Below the pieces are notes generated by a model. That model did not search any database and was not told the origin of the DNA. It worked only from the letters and a program-made list of their open reading frames with translations. The position numbers were made by a program, and so were the translations under genes. A DNA stretch of 47,605 nucleotides from Ignavibacteriales bacterium (GTDB taxonomy: Bacteria > Bacteroidota > Ignavibacteria > UBA10030 > SZUA-254), in contig JACRFD010000068.1 of the NCBI GenBank assembly GCA_016218025.1, positions 1 through 47,605 of the forward strand, written 5' to 3'. Below are positions 17,976-26,561 of this stretch, one piece after another. The number at the start of each line of letters is the position of its first letter. Positions within the stretch are counted from its first letter, which is position 1.

Positions 17976-18809
17976 TTATCGAAAATTATTCATATCCACT
18001 GAATCCATGTCGTCAAAAACCTGATTCTCGCCACCCATTGCCCAGACGAATGAATAGTTTTTTGTACCGACACCGGAATGAATCGACCAGCTTGGAGATA
18101 AAACAGCTTGTCCATTCCGCATGATAATATGTTTAGTTTCATCAGGTGAACCCATCAAATGAATTACCTTACCTGTTTCGCCAAGATTGAAATACATATA
18201 AACTTCAGACCTCCGCTGATGTGTATGCGGCGGCATTGTATTCCAGACGCTGCCTTCTTCAAGTTCAGTCAAACCCATAACGAGCTGGCAGCTTTGAATT
18301 CCGTTCGGATGGATATATTTAAATATTGTTCTGGAATTTGCGTCTTTAACGCTCCCCAACTTTGATGGAGCCGCGTCCGAAAATTTAGCATGAGCGGTCG
18401 GATATTTTTTATGAGCGGGGTAACTTACGAAATAAAACATCGCCGGATTCTTCGAATCATTACTGCCAAAAAGAATATCGATACTTTCTTTTCCCACATA
18501 CAAAGTATCTTTATGACTCATCGGGAATTTTTTCCCGTCTACGGTTATTGATCCTTCACTTCCGATATTGATAATTCCAATCTCACGACGTTCAGTGAAA
18601 TATTCGGCAGCCATCTCTTTTTTACTGCTTAGAAGTTTCAGAGATTCTTTTACCGGGACTGCAGTGCCTGTGATTGAACGATCGATGTCTGAATATGTCA
18701 TCGGAATTGTATCAGACTTAAAAAGAGAATCAATCAGATACAACTTTCTGAGTTCCTCGGTTGTCATCCTTTTAATCGATTCGGGATCTGTTGTATATCT
18801 TACATCCAT
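17976..18809 (-). CDS. kduI: KduI, 5-dehydro-4-deoxy-D-glucuronate isomerase
   Basis: 277 residues, the normal KduI length. The zinc-site signature NTMPPHTHQRRSEVYMYF gives ligands His195, His197 and Glu202, and PSWSIHSGVGT gives His244, a spacing matching characterised KduI. WAMGGENQVFDDMD near the C-terminus is also diagnostic. It isomerises 5-keto-4-deoxyuronate (DKI) to 2,5-diketo-3-deoxygluconate, the substrate of KduD at 11431-12183. It starts 6 nt after the GH2 stop, indicating coupling. Pure alginate loci usually do not need KduI, so its presence suggests that glucuronate- or galacturonate-containing chains are also handled. Confidence 0.95.
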   Translation of the reverse strand: MDVRYTTDPESIKRMTTEELRKLYLIDSLFKSDTIPMTYSDIDRSITGTAVPVKESLKLLSSKKEMAAEYFTERREIGIINIGSEGSITVDGKKFPMSHKDTLYVGKESIDILFGSNDSKNPAMFYFVSYPAHKKYPTAHAKFSDAAPSKLGSVKDANSRTIFKYIHPNGIQSCQLVMGLTELEEGSVWNTMPPHTHQRRSEVYMYFNLGETGKVIHLMGSPDETKHIIMRNGQAVLSPSWSIHSGVGTKNYSFVWAMGGENQVFDDMDSVDMNNFR

Positions 18810-18815
18810 AATTCT

Positions 18816-21278
18816 TTATTCCTTATTATCTTCAATTCGTAAATACGCGCCTTTAAAATCCTGATTACGAACTTCTATGATCGCCGTTCCGGATTTTTCT
18901 GGTTTAAACTCAATCTGTGCTTTTCCGTTAGTCATCTCTATGATAGAACTTCTTGTCGGAGTTCCGTAATTTTCTAGAAACTTCCCTGATCCTTCTGCGG
19001 TAAAGTAAACTCGCTTGCTGTAATCAAGATTCCGTTGATTGTTCTTATCCACTGCAATGGCAGTAACAAGAGTATTACCATTATCCAATCGTGATGATGA
19101 GAGAACAAGATGATCTGCCTCTCCGCTTTTATTATATGTATAATTCACACTCATTGAATCTTCACAAACTCTAGTGCCGTTTGAATAGCCGATCGCTTTT
19201 AGTGAATTTTTTCCTTCATTGAAATTTATCGACCAGGACAATCCACAGGCGGGGAATATATTTATATCCCGCCTGTGCCTGCCTTCACTAACTCCATTTA
19301 GGAGGAATTCAACTTCATCGCAATTGCTGTACACTTTAACTGTCCGATTTAAATTTTTCGGACCTTTGCGATCTGTCCAGGTATGCGATTCTATGTAACA
19401 AAACTTTGGATCTGTGGTCCAGTAACTTTTGTACACATAAAAGGCGTCTTTGGGTTTACCATTTCTATCGACTACACCTTTTTGGTTTATGTATGGGATC
19501 GGATTCTCTGGCCTTAACGGAGTTCCAAAATCTTTTAATATCCATTGAGCGCTGCCCGTGAACCAATCGAGTTTTTCTGAAACATGAAGATACCAATCGA
19601 ATAGATTAACTATATAATTTTCGCTCCAATCACTGCTCAAGGAAATATTTTTTAACTTGTTTTTAACCGTATCTTTCCCTTCCGCAACAACATAACCCTC
19701 ACCTGTAATCGGAGTTTCAGTATGTCTGCCGAGGTAACTGTCTCCTCCGTACTCCGCATGGAACAATCTTTTATATTTATCACGCGCGTCGGTGATTGTT
19801 TTTTCATAATCGAAATACGCGCCACTATACCAGCCTGACCAAATCGAAGGTGAGAACACATCGGTAATATCCGATCCTTCATAATATTTTCTGATAGTTG
19901 TAACACGACCTGGATCGAGCGTATGAGCGTCAGAGTTTAATAATGAGAGAAATGAACGAAGAGAATCATTATTATCACCGCCCGGGAAATCCGGTTCCCA
20001 GTAAAGTTCATTCCCCAATGACCACATTATAATGCTCGGATGATTATAATTTTGATCTATTAATTCTTTCAGCATTTTCCGTGTGTTTTCTTTCCATACA
20101 TTGCCGCCAACTCCGCCCCGGCACCATGGGAGTTCATCCCACACGAGAATACCCAATTCATCACATGCTTTGTAGACTTCCGGGGCTTGGGGATAATGTG
20201 CAAGTCTTAAGAAATTAGTGCCCATCTCCTTCGCTAAAACTATATCTTTTCTTTGAAGACTATCCGGCAGCGCATTTCCTAAACCTGCGTATTCTTCATG
20301 ACGCTGAGTTCCACGGAGTAATAATCTCTCACCGTTCAGATAAAAAGGTCCATGCTCTTTAAATTCAAACCAGCGATATCCAAAATGATCTAAGACACTG
20401 TCGACAATCTTTCCGGATTGTTTCAGATAAACTTTCACTGTATAAAGCGACGGATCAGAAGGCGACCATAGAATCGGATTAGTGAGAGCAGGAAAATCAA
20501 CGGCTATTGAATTTTGATCTGGTAAAAATGTTTTTTGTGCAGTCGACTGCATTACAATCTTATCAGATTTATCTTTGACTACAGCTTCGATGCTCAAATC
20601 GGAAATCCCGGGTTTCGCATTAACAATTGCAATTTCGAGATTTGTCCGCGCCGTTTGCTTACTGACTTCCAGAGTATTTACTTTGAATGATTTTATATAC
20701 ACCGGAGAGACTACTTTCAGCCAAACATTCCGCGTTATACCGCCATAAATAAAGAAATCCGATTTTTGAGACGGAACAATATCTGGATTAATCGAATTGT
20801 CGGCACGAATGTTTATTATGTTTGATGAACCTATCTTGAGGAACGGAGTGATATCGATTTCAAATCCAATATAACCGCCTACATGTCCGCCGGCATATTG
20901 CTTATTCACAAAAACTTTGCTCTGGGTATTGACACCTTCGAAATACAATATGACTCTTGAATCTTTTATTGATACTGGAACAAAAAGCTTTTTCTCATAC
21001 CAACCCGCACTCCTTCTATAGCCCGGTATCGGGTCAACGGCATCAAACGCATTCCATGTATGCGGTAAAAGGATGTTTTCCCAGGTTTCAATCGATTTAG
21101 ACAACTTATTTACATCCTCAATAGGATCTTCAAGATATTTCCAATCATCGTTTATTAAAACCTGCCGCGAGCCGTTGAAATAATTTTGATTCTTCAACGT
21201 TTCAGATGAGTGGACCGGCAAATTGCAGATTATTGTTCCGGGCAGGAGAATAAATAATAATGTGTTTAACAGTTTCAT
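18816..21278 (-). CDS. Glycoside hydrolase family 2 exo-enzyme (beta-galactosidase/beta-glucuronidase type)
   Basis: 820 residues with a signal peptide (1-25). The GH2 order is seen: jelly-roll sugar-binding domain (about 40-190, with AGWYEKKLFV and GGITRNVWL), Ig-like domain (about 195-300), TIM barrel (about 310-640, NGERLLLRGTQRHE) and C-terminal beta domains. The acid/base Glu424 lies in IIMWSLGNELYW and the nucleophile Glu509 in RLFHAEYGGD. It would remove a beta-linked sugar, such as glucuronic acid or galactose, from oligosaccharides in the periplasm. Family 2 is certain from the motifs; the substrate is not readable. Surrounded by GH88/DUF4861 upstream and KduI downstream, a uronate-containing substrate is the best guess. 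Confidence 0.85.
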   Translation of the reverse strand: MKLLNTLLFILLPGTIICNLPVHSSETLKNQNYFNGSRQVLINDDWKYLEDPIEDVNKLSKSIETWENILLPHTWNAFDAVDPIPGYRRSAGWYEKKLFVPVSIKDSRVILYFEGVNTQSKVFVNKQYAGGHVGGYIGFEIDITPFLKIGSSNIINIRADNSINPDIVPSQKSDFFIYGGITRNVWLKVVSPVYIKSFKVNTLEVSKQTARTNLEIAIVNAKPGISDLSIEAVVKDKSDKIVMQSTAQKTFLPDQNSIAVDFPALTNPILWSPSDPSLYTVKVYLKQSGKIVDSVLDHFGYRWFEFKEHGPFYLNGERLLLRGTQRHEEYAGLGNALPDSLQRKDIVLAKEMGTNFLRLAHYPQAPEVYKACDELGILVWDELPWCRGGVGGNVWKENTRKMLKELIDQNYNHPSIIMWSLGNELYWEPDFPGGDNNDSLRSFLSLLNSDAHTLDPGRVTTIRKYYEGSDITDVFSPSIWSGWYSGAYFDYEKTITDARDKYKRLFHAEYGGDSYLGRHTETPITGEGYVVAEGKDTVKNKLKNISLSSDWSENYIVNLFDWYLHVSEKLDWFTGSAQWILKDFGTPLRPENPIPYINQKGVVDRNGKPKDAFYVYKSYWTTDPKFCYIESHTWTDRKGPKNLNRTVKVYSNCDEVEFLLNGVSEGRHRRDINIFPACGLSWSINFNEGKNSLKAIGYSNGTRVCEDSMSVNYTYNKSGEADHLVLSSSRLDNGNTLVTAIAVDKNNQRNLDYSKRVYFTAEGSGKFLENYGTPTRSSIIEMTNGKAQIEFKPEKSGTAIIEVRNQDFKGAYLRIEDNKE

Positions 21279-21293
21279 AGATTAATTGAAGTA

Positions 21294-22451
21294 CTATTTT
21301 TTTCTGGATATTGAAATCTTTAATGGAGACTGTAATCGCAATGCAAAACTTTTTAAATAATTATTCCAATCATCGACGCCATTGAAATCTCCGCTTCGTG
21401 TCCAGCCAGCACCGGCATAATAAGTCAACTGCTTGTTCGTATCGGTTTTTCCGATGATCAGATAATGGCTGCTGTCTTCACCAAAACTTTTAAAAGATTT
21501 ATTTGGAATAATTACACCGATGCCGAGTGATCCATTCGCGGAATCATCGTTGACTTCACCCCACAAGCTAAGCCAACTCTGCTTGCTATCTGAATAGCGC
21601 GTTGTATTTTTCCGTTTCACTAAACCTGCAGCAATTAATATTTTACCTTTCTCCTGGAGATTGGAATACGAGACATCAATCCGGGTCATATTCTGACCGG
21701 CATCTAATGTATATGTCTTTTTTTCTTTAAAAGGTTTCCCGTTAATGGAATCAGCGTCATACCAAACCGTAAATTTTGCGCGAATCGGTCCTGAAGCAAT
21801 AATTTCATGAGATTTAAACAGTCCGGTTTGATGAAACAGACTGTCTTTCCATATCGCGCATCCTCCTGCACCAAGAGATCTTCCGACGGTAAAAAAATCT
21901 GCCCCTTCTCCGTGATCAACATGATAAGAAACTCTTGCCTTTCCTTTAAGAGAATCGCCTGCATACCATTTATCCATTATAAGATTACGAACACGCTTAA
22001 CCCAAACATCGACACCGTTGAGAACGTCACCGGCGAGCGGCGATCCGTAAATTCGATGAGCAATGCGGTCATTTTCCCACGTTACATCCTGGCGTGGAAG
22101 AATAAATTTTGCATCCGTCAACGATTCATATGTCAGGTTTGTTGATGAATCGTTATAAATTATAAATGTTTTTGTTTCTTTCGGATTGAAATCGGATTGA
22201 AACAGAAATTCATTTTCTATTGATTGTGTTATTAACTTATTATCCTTGGAGTCAAGTACAACAATTTTTGAGGAATCGAGCCACGGAGCATTTTTCTTCA
22301 ACAAATCCCAGTTAAGAACAATTGTCTCACTGTTCCGATTGAAGTTTGACGGATTTTTGGCTTTAATGTAAAGCCGCAAATGTTGCCCCAATCCATCGAT
22401 TGAAAAGAAAATTGTTAAGACTATAAATATTGAAATAAATTTGATTTTCAC
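21294..22451 (-). CDS. DUF4861-type secreted protein of unknown function
   Basis: 385 residues starting at a GTG that overlaps the GH88 stop by 4 nt (GTGA), so translation is coupled. There is a signal peptide (residues 1-22, ending DGLGQ). The sequence resembles the DUF4861 family, whose members recur in polysaccharide loci next to GH88/GH105: landmarks are ENDRIAHRIYGSP, DVWVKRVRN, SYHVDHGEGADFF and GRSLGAGGCAIW. It is probably a periplasmic beta-sandwich acting on oligosaccharides. The conserved His/Asp/Glu-rich stretch YHVDHGEGADF could be an active site, but no function should be assigned. The family name is from recognition, not a search. Confidence 0.7.
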   Translation of the reverse strand: MKIKFISIFIVLTIFFSIDGLGQHLRLYIKAKNPSNFNRNSETIVLNWDLLKKNAPWLDSSKIVVLDSKDNKLITQSIENEFLFQSDFNPKETKTFIIYNDSSTNLTYESLTDAKFILPRQDVTWENDRIAHRIYGSPLAGDVLNGVDVWVKRVRNLIMDKWYAGDSLKGKARVSYHVDHGEGADFFTVGRSLGAGGCAIWKDSLFHQTGLFKSHEIIASGPIRAKFTVWYDADSINGKPFKEKKTYTLDAGQNMTRIDVSYSNLQEKGKILIAAGLVKRKNTTRYSDSKQSWLSLWGEVNDDSANGSLGIGVIIPNKSFKSFGEDSSHYLIIGKTDTNKQLTYYAGAGWTRSGDFNGVDDWNNYLKSFALRLQSPLKISISRKK

Positions 22452-23671
22452 TTTATTGCATCTCCATGTTTTGAATTGATAACGGTAAGTCTTGACAGCG
22501 CTTCTAAGAAATAATAGTCGGCATATATTAATGACACGTCAATTTCTGAATCTTTCGGATGGTTCCCGACAGCATGATTTAAAATAGCGCATGAATTAGT
22601 TCCCTCAGCAAGATAACTCGATGAGCAAAGTGTGTTTATAATTTCAAATGCTGATTTTTCGAACTTACTTTTCTGAGCTGGGTTATCAGTGTAATTCTTC
22701 AATTCCAGTAAAGCGCTTCCGGCAATTGCCGCGGCTGATACATCTTTTTCATCGTTCGGAATATTGGGTGACATGAAATCCCAGTAAGGCACATGATCGA
22801 CCGGCAAATGATCGATGAACCAATTAGCAGATTTGGTTGCCGCTTCAAGAAACTCAGGTTCATGAGTGTATCTGTATGCCATTGTAAATCCATATATCGC
22901 CCATGCCTGCCCGCGCGCCCAGACAGATTCATTAGCAAATCCCTGATGTGTTTCTTTTGCAATCACCTTCCCAGTTAACGTATCATAGTCAACTACATGG
23001 TAAGTACTGCCATCGGATCGAAAATGATTTTTTGCAGTCTGGCGGGCATGAGATACAGCGGCATCATACATCTCTTGTGTTCCTCCATTCCGGGATGACC
23101 AGAGGAGTAATTCAAGATTCATCATATTATCGATAATAACCGGATAGCCCCATTTTCTTCCATCCCATGATTTGATACAACCGACTTTTGGATTATACCT
23201 TGTCATCAACGAATGCGCTGCTTGAAGAATTATCGGTTTATATGATTCATTATTTGTGAATTCATAACCTTTACCGAAACTGTTGAAGATAATAAATCCG
23301 ATATCGTGAGTTTGTGTAAGATATTGTTGCTCTGTTAGACCTACTGTCCATCTCTCGGCAAGTTCTTGAAACATAGAATCATGCTTCAAATCAGACATAT
23401 ACCATAAACATCCGGGGAAAAATCCGCTCGTCCAGTCACGGGGAGGGACAGTTTTCCATTTACCATCATCGCTGGTGCTCCTTGGGAACAGTATGCTATC
23501 GCCGTATTGAATCGCGGTTTGTTTCAATCGTGTTGTTGCGAAATCGATTGCATGCTGAACAGTATCAGAAGTCAGAGCTACTTCACTTCCGCCCGCACAT
23601 CCTGTTACTATCACCACAAAACAAACGGAGACAATAAAACTGATCAAATATTCTTTAAAGCGAGATGTCAT
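22448..23671 (-). CDS. GH88 unsaturated glucuronyl hydrolase (lipoprotein)
   Basis: 407 residues. The N-terminus has a lipobox (VTGCAGG, Cys25), so it is probably a lipid-anchored periplasmic enzyme. The alpha6/alpha6 barrel motifs fit GH88: PPRDWTSGFFPG, catalytic Asp candidates Asp123 in QTHDIGF and Asp181 in VIIDNMMNLELL, and ESVWARGQAWAIYG. The enzyme hydrates the C4-C5 double bond of unsaturated glucuronate at the non-reducing end of lyase products, releasing a monomer that becomes DKI. It therefore needs a partner lyase; the PF05426-type lyase lies 30 nt upstream. Its stop overlaps the DUF4861 start. GH105 is the related alternative, but the motif set favours GH88. Confidence 0.88.
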   Translation of the reverse strand: MTSRFKEYLISFIVSVCFVVIVTGCAGGSEVALTSDTVQHAIDFATTRLKQTAIQYGDSILFPRSTSDDGKWKTVPPRDWTSGFFPGCLWYMSDLKHDSMFQELAERWTVGLTEQQYLTQTHDIGFIIFNSFGKGYEFTNNESYKPIILQAAHSLMTRYNPKVGCIKSWDGRKWGYPVIIDNMMNLELLLWSSRNGGTQEMYDAAVSHARQTAKNHFRSDGSTYHVVDYDTLTGKVIAKETHQGFANESVWARGQAWAIYGFTMAYRYTHEPEFLEAATKSANWFIDHLPVDHVPYWDFMSPNIPNDEKDVSAAAIAGSALLELKNYTDNPAQKSKFEKSAFEIINTLCSSSYLAEGTNSCAILNHAVGNHPKDSEIDVSLIYADYYFLEALSRLTVINSKHGDAIK

Positions 23672-23701
23672 TTAAAAGTATGATTCGGATAATTATAGAT
23701 T

Positions 23702-24934
23702 TCATTTACGAGGATAGCATAAGTTTATTTTATCTTTGAATGTATTCTCAACACTTACCTCATCAGCAGCTTTCAAATATTTTTCATCTTTATACTGATA
23801 AGCTGCCTGCAAAAATATCGGATAAAACCTTTCCATCTTGAATTCATCAATCTGTTCATTTTCCCATTTCTTTTCTCTCAGAACATACGGCATTACCCAA
23901 TCGAGAGCTTTTTTAATTGAACGGTCGTCTTCTGTTTTGTAGCTCCAAAGATCAACGCCAACTTTTTCTGCAAGTGAGGCAAGTTTAAACATCGCATCGA
24001 TGTTGAAATAAGTATAATGAAGCGATCTGGTCCGGGCAAGCTCACGTGCCTGCTTACCTTCTGTATCAATTTGTGCTGCTATTCTTTTGGCTTTGGCTTC
24101 ATTTACTATCGCTGTAGCATCGTCTCGTTTGCCGATAAATAACGCAATCGAGACTTTCTGAACATCGAACCATATTCCATGATTATTCGTCGAGGCAGAC
24201 TCTTTCAATGCTATATCGCTTTCATTGAGCCATTGATAATATTTACCAAACCATTCAACCAAGCTCTTCTGGTCAGCCTCTGTCCATGATTTCGAACCTT
24301 CCATGAACCCAACGCCCTCAATTACTTGATGAAACGGTCTCGATTCGATAAGTCCTGACGGCATTCCTTCCGATTTCTTTCCCTTTATCATCTGACCGAA
24401 ATTAAAATTCGGATTCATTTTAGTTTTGGGGTCTATGAACCATGTTTTAATAAGCGATACAGCTTTCTCGGCGTATTTTTCATCTCCGCTGAAAAAGTAG
24501 GCGAGTCCAAAAATCTGTACATTTTTACCAACCTTATCGAAATATTTAGAATCGCTTATTGTTTCTGTTTCCGGATTAGTTTCTCCATCTTTTCGAATAT
24601 AAGGTAATCCATCCGGCTTCGACGGATCGGGCCACCAATATTTACCCAAACTCATATAATCATGTTTATCACCGCTCGGGGGTGTTTGTTCTTTTTCGGT
24701 TATTGACCAGGGTCCTTCTTCTAATATTTTATCGGCATCTCTTAATAATTTTTTATATGGTTCTTTATATTCTTTTTTATTCGCCTGAATAGATTCTCTT
24801 ACCTTTGACAATAAATTCAAGTCAAGGATAAATGCATTCGATTGCTGTGCGACAAGATCATTTTTTAACACGATCAAAAATATTACGAATATTGCGATAC
24901 TTATTTTTAAGCTCTGATTCATTTGCGGTTTCAC
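23702..24934 (-). CDS. Secreted polysaccharide lyase with PF05426 alginate-lyase domain (PL5/PL38-like)
   Basis: About 410 residues. The GTG start at 24934 follows the preceding stop by 4 nt; an ATG at 24922 (MNQSLKISIAIF) is an equally good start and gives a cleaner signal peptide. The all-helical domain shows KHDYMSLGKYWWPDPSKPDG (90-109), NNHG (250-253, catalytic Asn251/His252 candidates) and RTRSLHYTYFN (301-311, Tyr307 candidate). These are the Asn/His/Tyr elements of the alginate-lyase toroid fold. Family members cut alginate or glucuronan by beta-elimination. With GH88 next door, a glucuronic-acid-containing polymer is a real alternative to alginate. It would create the unsaturated ends that GH88 and KdgF consume. 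Confidence 0.8.
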   Translation of the reverse strand: MKPQMNQSLKISIAIFVIFLIVLKNDLVAQQSNAFILDLNLLSKVRESIQANKKEYKEPYKKLLRDADKILEEGPWSITEKEQTPPSGDKHDYMSLGKYWWPDPSKPDGLPYIRKDGETNPETETISDSKYFDKVGKNVQIFGLAYFFSGDEKYAEKAVSLIKTWFIDPKTKMNPNFNFGQMIKGKKSEGMPSGLIESRPFHQVIEGVGFMEGSKSWTEADQKSLVEWFGKYYQWLNESDIALKESASTNNHGIWFDVQKVSIALFIGKRDDATAIVNEAKAKRIAAQIDTEGKQARELARTRSLHYTYFNIDAMFKLASLAEKVGVDLWSYKTEDDRSIKKALDWVMPYVLREKKWENEQIDEFKMERFYPIFLQAAYQYKDEKYLKAADEVSVENTFKDKINLCYPRK

Positions 24935-24938
24935 TTTC

Positions 24939-26516
24939 TTACTTAATTAAAATCATACGTTTTGTTGCATGGAATTCACCTGCATGAATTGTATAGAAAT
25001 AAAGACCCGTTGACAAACCTGAAGCATTATAATTCAACCTATAATTTCCTGCAGGTTGGTGATCATTAATCAAAGTTGCAACCAATTGACCTGTAATATT
25101 ATAAATGTGAATTTGTACCTTCGATGCTTTTGGAATGCTATATTCAATCGATGTATTAGGATTGAATGGATTCGGATAATTTTGGTTCAAAGCAAAACCA
25201 ATCGGTAATCCTTTAAGTTGCTCAACCGAAGATGAACCGGTTTCTAATATATTTTCCGTAGTGCCTGCAACACGAGCGAGTGCAGCATAAATTGCCGGAC
25301 CTGCAGCTGAATCGAGTGTGTAAGCAGGCAATAATGAATCAGGGATAATTGTTCGCGGCAATGTATCTAGATTTGTTGTATGTAAAACATTTTGTGTCAT
25401 TCCGGTCCATGTTGCACGATTGTCGGTTGAGTAAGCAACACGCAAATTAGTGTTGCCAGCAGCAACACCATCATCCAAACCATACGACGGACTGAATCTG
25501 TCAAAATCCATAACTGGCCAAGGTGGCGTTGACCCTCCACCTTGAATTGCCCTGTAAACAATTTTATAATAACGCACTTTAGATAATTTATCAACATCAC
25601 TGCTAAGCGTGCTTGAACCAGTATTTGCATCACCGGCAATTACTCGCACAATTGCGTGGTTACCTGTTCCATTACCTGAGGTTGTCGAACGTAATTTCAA
25701 AGGTCTATATCCATTTTCATCACCAATATAAAAATCTTTACTTGCACCGGCTGCATTTCCCATACCTCTTCCCATTGCACCAATAACGTAGGATGAATCT
25801 GATGCGCCCGAAACACCAGTGCTTGTTGTCCACAAATGTATCAAGGCAAATGGTCCTGTTTCTACTTTACCGCGAACAAAATACAAATAAGGATTGACAG
25901 AAGCGGGATTGGAACTGCTCCCTGAAGGCAAATACATATCGCTGTTAAGAACCACTCGACCGGTGCCCGATTTATTTATCGTAACTCCGCCAAATTCGTT
26001 ATTCGTGGTAGAGTAAATGCCATTCATTGTAATTGTATCATTCTTCGCTCCGAGAAAAGAGATTTGACAAATATTCTGTGTCGAGCCGGCAGTTCCGGTT
26101 TTCATATCGAAGATTCCTCTATTTGTCAGATTTCCATAAAGCGCCATCTGTTGAAATAGCACTGTACCGGTTTTGCTGGTGTTAATTGCAAATGAAGCAC
26201 CAGTACTAATCAGCAAATCACCCATCATTGTAATATTAAAACTAAAATATTGGGAAAACTTCAACACGCCTAATACAGTCAAGTTATTGCATTCAATTGT
26301 CGTCACCGAGTTCGTTGCTGTAGTATCAATTGTAACCGTATCGGCAACAGAGATAGTCACGTTGTCCAACAATGTGGGTACTACTCCACCCGACCATGTG
26401 GTTGGAGAATTCCATTTACCTTTTTTTATAGAAGTTATCTCGCCGGCAATAAGAGTTAACGTCGTAACGAGCAATAGAAGAGATCCAATTGCAATATATC
26501 TTTTCCAATAATTCAT
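24939..26516 (-). CDS. T9SS-secreted protein with the shared beta-rich module
   Basis: 525 residues from the ATG at 26516, chosen for its GGAG site (26523-26526); a TTG at 26528 is open in frame but lies within that site. A signal peptide (1-25, ending LIAGE) is followed by SIKKGKWNSPTTWSGGVVP, then a module shared with the proteins at 8599-11355 and 1-8319 (GGVTINKSGTGRVVLNSDM, VIGAMGRGMG, YGLDDGVAAGNTNLRVAYS). A type A sorting domain ends it (NYPNPFNPNTSIEYSI, ATKRMILIK). It is the smallest carrier of that module: essentially module plus sorting tail. It lies between the barrel genes and the lyase, suggesting it binds or presents the polysaccharide at the surface. No catalytic residues are visible. 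Confidence 0.85.
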   Translation of the reverse strand: MNYWKRYIAIGSLLLLVTTLTLIAGEITSIKKGKWNSPTTWSGGVVPTLLDNVTISVADTVTIDTTATNSVTTIECNNLTVLGVLKFSQYFSFNITMMGDLLISTGASFAINTSKTGTVLFQQMALYGNLTNRGIFDMKTGTAGSTQNICQISFLGAKNDTITMNGIYSTTNNEFGGVTINKSGTGRVVLNSDMYLPSGSSSNPASVNPYLYFVRGKVETGPFALIHLWTTSTGVSGASDSSYVIGAMGRGMGNAAGASKDFYIGDENGYRPLKLRSTTSGNGTGNHAIVRVIAGDANTGSSTLSSDVDKLSKVRYYKIVYRAIQGGGSTPPWPVMDFDRFSPSYGLDDGVAAGNTNLRVAYSTDNRATWTGMTQNVLHTTNLDTLPRTIIPDSLLPAYTLDSAAGPAIYAALARVAGTTENILETGSSSVEQLKGLPIGFALNQNYPNPFNPNTSIEYSIPKASKVQIHIYNITGQLVATLINDHQPAGNYRLNYNASGLSTGLYFYTIHAGEFHATKRMILIK

Positions 26517-26522
26517 ATTTAA

Positions 26523-26526
26523 CTCC
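26523..26526 (-). promoter_or_regulatory. Ribosome binding site deciding the start at 26516
   Basis: GGAG on the minus strand lies 6 nt before the ATG at 26516. It overlaps the alternative TTG at 26528, which therefore cannot use it. Confidence 0.75.
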
Positions 26527-26561
26527 AAATATTTTTGTATATAGTTTTCTTCAATTAATAA

